In this document: piece after piece, positions 12,814 through 16,988 of the stretch
Layout of the letters: each line of letters begins with the position of its first letter
Position numbering within the stretch: the first letter of the stretch is position 1
Assembly (NCBI GenBank): GCA_903893335.1
Contig: CAITLX010000075.1
Location: 1-16,988, forward strand
Origin: an uncultured delta proteobacterium
Lineage (GTDB): Bacteria > Myxococcota_A > Polyangia > Polyangiales > Polyangiaceae
Length of the DNA stretch: 16,988 nt
Direction of reading: 5' to 3'
The notes under the pieces: generated by a model
What the model was told of the DNA's origin: nothing
Databases searched by the model: none
Seen by the model: only the letters and a program-made list of their open reading frames with translations
Position numbers and translations under genes: made by a program

Positions 12814-13875
12814 ATGCGTTCCTCGGCTTCGAAGGTCCCTGCGGCGCGCCTCGCGCGCGCGCTCGTGCTCGTGGCCCTCGGCGCGGCCGCGGTCGCGTGC
12901 AACCCCAAGGCGCTCGACACCTCGCACCGCGGTGACGCGGGCGTGGCCGGCGGGCTCTCGCCCGAGCTCGCGTCGCGCGTGCTCGCGCGCGTGGGCGAGC
13001 GCACGATCACCCTCGGCGACTACGCCGCGACGCTCGAGCGCATGGACCCGTTCGATCGCCTTCGCTACCAGTCGGTCGAGCGCAAGCACGAACTGCTCGA
13101 GGAGATGATCGACGTCGAGCTGCTCGCGCAGGACGCGCGCACGCGCGGCCTCGACAAGGAGCCCGAGACGCAGGAGGCCATCCGGCAGATCCTCCGCGAT
13201 TCGCTGCTCGCGCAGGCCAAGAAGGACCTCCCGCCGCCCGGCGACATCCCCGCCGACAAGGTCCGCGCGTTCTACGACGCCCACAAGGACGACTTCCGCG
13301 ACCCGGCGCGGCGCCGCGTCGCGCACCTCGTCGTGAAGGACCGCGCCGCCGCCACGCGCCTGCTCGCCGAGGCGCGCAAGGCGACCCCGCTGCACTGGGG
13401 CGAGCTCGTCGCCAAGTCGTCGGTCGAGGCCGCGCCGAAGGGCGCCCCCGGCATCGCGCCGGAGATGGCGGGCGATCTCGGCTTCGTCAGCGCGCCGGGC
13501 GAGAAGAGCGGCGACAACCCGCGCGTCCCGCCCGCGGTGCGCGCGGCCATCTTCGAGATCGACGAGGTCGGGCACGTGCTCGACCGCGCGGTCGAGGTCG
13601 ACGGCACGTTCCATGTTCTCCGCCTCACCGGCAAGGTCGACGCCCACGAGCGCAGCTTCGCCGAGGCCGAGCGCTCGATCCGCGTGCGCATCCTCCAGGA
13701 CATGATCGCCGCGCGCGAGAAGCAGCTCGAGACGGAGCTGCGCGCAGCGTTCCCCGTGACCATCGACGACCAGGCGCTCTCCGCCGTCCAGGTGCCCGGC
13801 GCCCCCGCGCAGGCCGAGGAGGCGTCCGATGCAGGCGCCGCTCCCGCTCCATCGCAGCCCCACGGCGCGCACTGA
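12814..13875 (+). CDS. Parvulin/SurA-like peptidyl-prolyl isomerase lipoprotein
   Basis: A 353-aa protein with a lipoprotein-type signal (Cys29 in AVAC), then an N-terminal helical chaperone region about 45-145 (RVGERTITLGDYAATLERMD; ELLEEMIDVELLAQDARTRG), as in SurA/PrsA proteins. A PpiC (parvulin) domain follows at about 160-290: RRRVAHLVV, then WGELVAKSSV, GDLGFVSA and VPPAVRAAIFEI, with a C-terminal helical part after. Parvulins isomerise prolyl bonds and help fold exported or outer-membrane proteins. GDLGF is the typical conserved turn. ATG 12814 is preferred to 12802 because the -10-like element overlaps the latter. The last 47 nt overlap the next gene. A Pro/Ala/Gln-rich tail ends the protein. 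Whether the isomerase is active cannot be read from the sequence. Confidence 0.85.
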   Translation: MRSSASKVPAARLARALVLVALGAAAVACNPKALDTSHRGDAGVAGGLSPELASRVLARVGERTITLGDYAATLERMDPFDRLRYQSVERKHELLEEMIDVELLAQDARTRGLDKEPETQEAIRQILRDSLLAQAKKDLPPPGDIPADKVRAFYDAHKDDFRDPARRRVAHLVVKDRAAATRLLAEARKATPLHWGELVAKSSVEAAPKGAPGIAPEMAGDLGFVSAPGEKSGDNPRVPPAVRAAIFEIDEVGHVLDRAVEVDGTFHVLRLTGKVDAHERSFAEAERSIRVRILQDMIAAREKQLETELRAAFPVTIDDQALSAVQVPGAPAQAEEASDAGAAPAPSQPHGAH

Positions 13876-14953
13876 GCGCCCCCGGCGCGGCCCCGCGTGG
13901 GCCGACCAGGTGCGGCGCGCCGTCACCACGGTCGCCGAGCTCGAGCGACGCCTCGTCCTGACGCCCGACGAGCGCGCCGGGGCGCTGCGCGCCGAGCGCG
14001 CGGGCCTGCCCCTCTCGATCACGCCGTACTACCTCGCGCTCGCCGATCGGCACGACCCCGCGTGCCCCATCCGGCGCCAGTGCGTGCCGCACCTCGACGA
14101 GAGCCTCGCCTCGCCCGGCGACCTCGACGACCCGCTCGGCGAGAAGGACCACGAGGTCGCGCCCGATCTGGTGCGCCGCTACCCCGACCGCGCGCTGCTG
14201 CTCGCGACCGACCGCTGCTCGGTCTACTGCCGCTTCTGCACGCGCTCGCGCATGGTGGGCGCCGGCGGCGGCGCGCGCTCGCTCGATCACCTCGCCTCGG
14301 CGTTCGCGTGGCTCGCGGAGCACCCCGAGGTGCGCGACGTCATCGTCAGCGGCGGCGACCCGCTGGTGATGGCCACCGAGCGCCTCGTGTCGATCGTCGC
14401 GCGGCTGCGCGCCATCCCGACGGTGGAGACGATCCGCCTCGCGACGCGCGCTCCGGTCACGCTCCCGCAGCGCGTCACCGCCGAGCTGGTGCGGGCGCTC
14501 CGGCCCCACCACCCCATCTGGGTGATGACGCACTTCAACCACCCCCGCGAGCTCACCGAGGCCGCGCGCCGAGCGTGCACGCGCCTGGTCGACGCCGGCT
14601 TCCCCGTGATGAACCAGACGGTGCTGCTCGCCGGCATCAACGACGACGCGACGACGCTCGAGGCGCTGCTGCGCGGCCTGGTGCGTTGGCGCGTGCGCCC
14701 CTACTACCTGTTGCAGGCCGACCCGGTGCGCGGCACCGGGCACCTGCGCACGCCCCTCGGCAGGGGCATCGAGCTGCTCGAGGCGCTGCAAGGGCGCCTG
14801 ACGGGCATCGCGCTGCCCCGGCTCATCGTCGACACGCCGGGCGGCATGGGCAAGGTCCCCATCGGCCCCGACTGGATCGTCTCGCGCTCGCCGGGGCGCA
14901 CGCGGCTGCGCACGCACCGCGGCGTCGAGGTCGACTACCTCGACCCGCGCTGA
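13829..14953 (+). CDS. kamA: Radical SAM lysine 2,3-aminomutase family protein
   Basis: A 374-aa radical SAM/PLP enzyme of the KamA family, which interconverts L-lysine and L-beta-lysine. The [4Fe-4S] motif CSVYCRFCTR places C130, C134 and C137; SGGDPL (174-179) contacts SAM. D298 (in QADPVRGTGHLRTP) and D335 (in IVDTPGGMGK) correspond to the aspartates that hold the lysine amino group in characterised aminomutases, and K342 to the PLP lysine. It also has the family DPACPIRRQ motif (76-84). It is shorter than clostridial KamA (about 415 aa) and could instead belong to the EpmB branch, which modifies elongation factor P; the PGGMGK segment argues for KamA. GAGGAGG (13816-13822) fixes the start at ATG 13829, overlapping the PPIase gene. 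Confidence 0.85.
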   Translation: MQAPLPLHRSPTARTERPRRGPAWADQVRRAVTTVAELERRLVLTPDERAGALRAERAGLPLSITPYYLALADRHDPACPIRRQCVPHLDESLASPGDLDDPLGEKDHEVAPDLVRRYPDRALLLATDRCSVYCRFCTRSRMVGAGGGARSLDHLASAFAWLAEHPEVRDVIVSGGDPLVMATERLVSIVARLRAIPTVETIRLATRAPVTLPQRVTAELVRALRPHHPIWVMTHFNHPRELTEAARRACTRLVDAGFPVMNQTVLLAGINDDATTLEALLRGLVRWRVRPYYLLQADPVRGTGHLRTPLGRGIELLEALQGRLTGIALPRLIVDTPGGMGKVPIGPDWIVSRSPGRTRLRTHRGVEVDYLDPR

Positions 14954-14978
14954 CGCCCGCGCCGCGCGCCATCTCGGC

Positions 14979-14984
14979 TAGGCT
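14979..14984 (+). promoter_or_regulatory. -10-like element before the MFS gene
   Basis: TAGGCT preceded by TCGGC, 16 nt upstream of ATG 14995. No convincing -35 is visible. Would give a leader of only about 4 nt. Confidence 0.35.
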
Positions 14985-14994
14985 CGCGGGCTCC

Positions 14995-16368
14995 ATGTCG
15001 CTCTCCTCGACGCACCAGGCCCCCACCACCACCCTCGCCGAGGACCTGCGCGCGCTCGCCGCCTGCCCGCGCGAGCTCTGGCTCGTCTACCTCGCGACGT
15101 TCCTCGAGTACCTCGGCATCTTCTCGTTCCTGCCGACGCTGCCGCTCTGGCTCTCGGGCGACTTCGGCATGGGCGACAAGGAGGCGGGCAACTGGGCGGC
15201 GACCTTCTCGCTGCTCGTCACGCTCTTCGTGTTCCTCGTCGGCTCGATCGCCGACACGCTGGGCGTGCGGCGCACCCTCGTCATCTCGTTCACGCTCGCG
15301 GCCGTCACGCGCCTCGCGATGTCGCTCGCGCCCACGCCCGCGACGGCCGTCGCCGCGCTGCTCGCGTTCGGCTTCGCCTACGCGACCACCTCGCCCGTGT
15401 TGCAGACGGCGGTGCACCGCGCGTCGAGCGCGCGCACGCGCGCCTTCGCGTTCTCGCTCTGGTACGTGAGCTTCAACCTCGGCGGCGCGCTCGCCGGCCC
15501 GATGATCGACGCGACGCGCCGGGCGTTCCTCGACCCGACCACCCACAAGCTGGGCCTGCGCACGCTCGACCTGCCGCTGCTCGGCGCGCGCACGCTCTCG
15601 GCGCACGCGGCCATCCTCGGGCTCGGCTTCCTCGCGGCCACCGCGGCGGTGCCCGTCGTGCTGATGCTGCGCAAGGGCTTCGAGGACCGCCAGGACGCCG
15701 ACGCGCCGCACGAGGCCGACAAGAAGACGACCCCGCTGCGCGCGCTCGGCGAGGCGGTGCGCGACCGCTCGTTCTGGCGCTTCATGCTGCTGCTCGCGCT
15801 GCTGTGCCTGGTGCGCATGATGTTCCAGCACATGCACTTCACCTGGCCGAAGTACGTGCTGCGCGAGCAGGGCGACACGTTCCCGGTCGGCACCGTCTGG
15901 TCGCTCAACTCGCTGCTCATCCTCGGCCTCGCGCCGCTCGGCACGGCGCTGACGCGCAAGCGCCGCCCGCTCGACGTGCTGCTGCTCGGCGCGTTCCTCT
16001 CGGCGGCGAGCCCGTTCGTGCTGTGCTTCGGCTCGTCGCTCCCCGTGCAGATCGCGATGATCCTCGTGCTCACCGTGGGCGAGGCGCTCTGGTCGCCGCG
16101 CCTCTACGAGTACAACCTCTCCATCGCGCCGCGCGGGCGCGAGGCGACGTACGTGAGCCTCGCGGCGCTCCCTTATTTCCTCGCGAAGTTCCTCGTCGGG
16201 CCGACGTCGGGCTACCTGCTCGAGCGCTTCTGCCCCGAGCACGGTCCGCGCCAGGCGGCGCTGCTCTGGTTCATCATCGGGCTGACCACGATGGTCGGCC
16301 CCATCGGCATCCTCCTCGCGCGCAAGACGATCGAGGGGCCCGCCACCCGCGCGCCGTCCGAGGCCTGA
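14995..16368 (+). CDS. Major facilitator superfamily transporter
   Basis: A 457-aa polytopic membrane protein with about 12 hydrophobic segments and a charged central cytoplasmic loop (about 228-245, KGFEDRQDADAPHEADKK). The MFS loop 2-3 motif appears as GSIADTLGVRRTLVIS (about 82-97). TM1 contains FLEYLGIFSFLP and the late region has GEALWSPRLYEYNLSIAPRG, which recall the proton-dependent oligopeptide (POT) branch, but the match is loose and the substrate cannot be named. ATG 14995 lies 41 nt after the aminomutase stop and lacks a clear Shine-Dalgarno sequence; a TAG-type -10 just upstream suggests its own near-leaderless transcript. An export role for a lysine or beta-lysine product is possible only by neighbourhood. 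Confidence 0.85.
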   Translation: MSLSSTHQAPTTTLAEDLRALAACPRELWLVYLATFLEYLGIFSFLPTLPLWLSGDFGMGDKEAGNWAATFSLLVTLFVFLVGSIADTLGVRRTLVISFTLAAVTRLAMSLAPTPATAVAALLAFGFAYATTSPVLQTAVHRASSARTRAFAFSLWYVSFNLGGALAGPMIDATRRAFLDPTTHKLGLRTLDLPLLGARTLSAHAAILGLGFLAATAAVPVVLMLRKGFEDRQDADAPHEADKKTTPLRALGEAVRDRSFWRFMLLLALLCLVRMMFQHMHFTWPKYVLREQGDTFPVGTVWSLNSLLILGLAPLGTALTRKRRPLDVLLLGAFLSAASPFVLCFGSSLPVQIAMILVLTVGEALWSPRLYEYNLSIAPRGREATYVSLAALPYFLAKFLVGPTSGYLLERFCPEHGPRQAALLWFIIGLTTMVGPIGILLARKTIEGPATRAPSEA

Positions 16369-16373
16369 CGAGC

Positions 16374-16395
16374 GCCTCCGCGGACGGGCGGAGGC
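16374..16395 (+). terminator. Hairpin terminator of the MFS gene
   Basis: GCCTCCGC (16374-16381), a 6-nt loop, GCGGAGGC (16388-16395): perfect 8-bp stem, 5 nt after the stop codon. No U-tract. Confidence 0.5.
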
Positions 16396-16421
16396 CAGAG
16401 GGCAGGGCGCGCGATTCGCGC

Positions 16422-16427
16422 TAGGTT
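16422..16427 (+). promoter_or_regulatory. -10-like element before the pirin gene
   Basis: TAGGTT preceded by CGCGC, 12 nt upstream of GTG 16434. Predicted transcription start coincides with the start codon. Confidence 0.4.
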
Positions 16428-16433
16428 TCGGTG

Positions 16434-16988
16434 GTGCGACCCCGCCTCTCCCGTCGTCACGCGCTGCTCGGCGCAGGCGCCGCCGCGTCTGCCGCCGGCG
16501 CGGGGTGGATCGCGCTGCGACCCCCGCGCGCGACGGTGCGCGAGGTCGCGAGCGTCGTGCCCGCGCTCGCCACCCGCGACGGCGCGGGCGTGAAGCTCGC
16601 GCGGCTCGTCGGCGGGCCGATGCTGCCGATGCTCGACCCGTTCCTCCTGCTCGACGAGTTTCGCTCGCGCCACGCCGAGGACTTCGCGCGCGGGTTCCCC
16701 GACCACCCGCACCGCGGCTTCGAGACGGTGACGATCATGCTCGACGGCCACGTCGTGCACCAGGACAGCGTCGGCAACCGGGGCGACATCGCGGGCGGAG
16801 GGGTGCAGTGGATGACCGCCGGTCGCGGCATCATCCACTCGGAGATGCCGCGCGCGGGCGAGGCGAGCGGCGAGCTCTTCGGCTTCCAGCTCTGGGTCAA
16901 CCTCCCGGCGCGGCTGAAGATGACCGCGCCGCGCTATCAGGACGTGGCCTCCAAGGACATTTCCGAAGTAACCGACGACGACGGCACC
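16434..16988 (+). CDS. Pirin family protein with Tat signal (truncated by window end)
   Basis: The frame from GTG 16434 is open to the window end (185 codons), so the C-terminus is missing. Residues 5-25 look like a twin-arginine signal: LSRRHALLGAG then a mild hydrophobic Ala/Gly stretch. The N-terminal cupin of pirin follows: GPMLPMLDPFLLLDEF (61-76), FPDHPHRGFETVT (88-100) and GGVQWMTAGRGIIHSEMP (122-139). The four metal ligands of pirin are all present: H91, H93, H135 and E137. Pirins bind iron and some have quercetinase activity or regulate transcription or enzymes; most have no signal, so an exported form is notable. GTG 16431 is a possible start one codon earlier. No Shine-Dalgarno sequence is seen. 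Family call firm, export moderately so. Confidence 0.88.
   Translation, partial: MRPRLSRRHALLGAGAAASAAGAGWIALRPPRATVREVASVVPALATRDGAGVKLARLVGGPMLPMLDPFLLLDEFRSRHAEDFARGFPDHPHRGFETVTIMLDGHVVHQDSVGNRGDIAGGGVQWMTAGRGIIHSEMPRAGEASGELFGFQLWVNLPARLKMTAPRYQDVASKDISEVTDDDGT

Noticed and set aside
13897..16368. 823-codon plus-strand frame suggesting an aminomutase-MFS fusion
   Set aside because: Its first ~366 codons are the +1 shadow of the aminomutase gene; only the part from ATG 14995 is protein-like.

Overview
The window is very GC-rich (roughly 70% or more, with strong C/G bias at third codon positions). It encodes many lipoproteins, a secreted propeller protein and a sulfatase-modifying-type domain. 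This combination suggests a Myxococcota (formerly Deltaproteobacteria) chromosome, probably of the Polyangiales/Sandaracinus type. The taxonomic placement is inference from composition and gene style; no rRNA is present.

Layout. (1) 1-327 is the tail of a SUMF1/formylglycine-generating-enzyme-like protein of noticeably lower GC, followed by about 385 bp without a convincing gene. (2) 713-4384 is a block of four exported proteins on the + strand: a Cys-rich lipoprotein with an internal duplication, a 118-aa secreted protein with a twin CX3C motif, a seven-blade-like beta-propeller protein, and a small FN3-like lipoprotein. (3) 4428-11519 is a complete phosphate-starvation (Pho) module with an unusual layout: phoB on the minus strand, pstB on the plus strand, pstS-pstC-pstA on the minus strand (convergent with pstB), and phoR-phoU on the plus strand. 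Both divergent intergenic regions carry 7+4+7 direct repeats ending in GTCAC that fit a PhoB (Pho) box. (4) 11568-11732 is a 54-aa Lys/Arg/Ala-rich protein. (5) pyrH (UMP kinase) on the minus strand has a degenerate copy of its own 3' end just beyond the stop. (6) 12814-16988 on the plus strand holds a parvulin-like lipoprotein isomerase, an overlapping radical-SAM lysine 2,3-aminomutase family gene, an MFS transporter, and the start of a Tat-exported pirin that runs off the window.

How the genes work together. PstSCAB imports phosphate. PhoR senses supply through Pst and PhoU and phosphorylates PhoB, which would then bind the Pho boxes in front of pstS, phoR, pstB and possibly phoB. This gives a self-contained feedback circuit in about 7 kb.

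A second recurring signal is a TAG-containing -10-like hexamer placed 12-16 nt upstream of several first-in-unit start codons (713, 9041, 12814, 14995, 16434; a TACCGA version before pyrH). Most of these genes lack a clear Shine-Dalgarno sequence, whereas downstream genes mostly have good ones. This suggests leaderless or near-leaderless transcription for first genes.

I did not find CRISPR arrays, tRNAs, rRNAs, insertion sequences or phage genes. The strongest candidates for new biology are the exported-protein block (twin CX3C and duplicated Cys-rich lipoprotein), the small basic protein behind phoU, the exported pirin, and the regulatory architecture of the Pho module.
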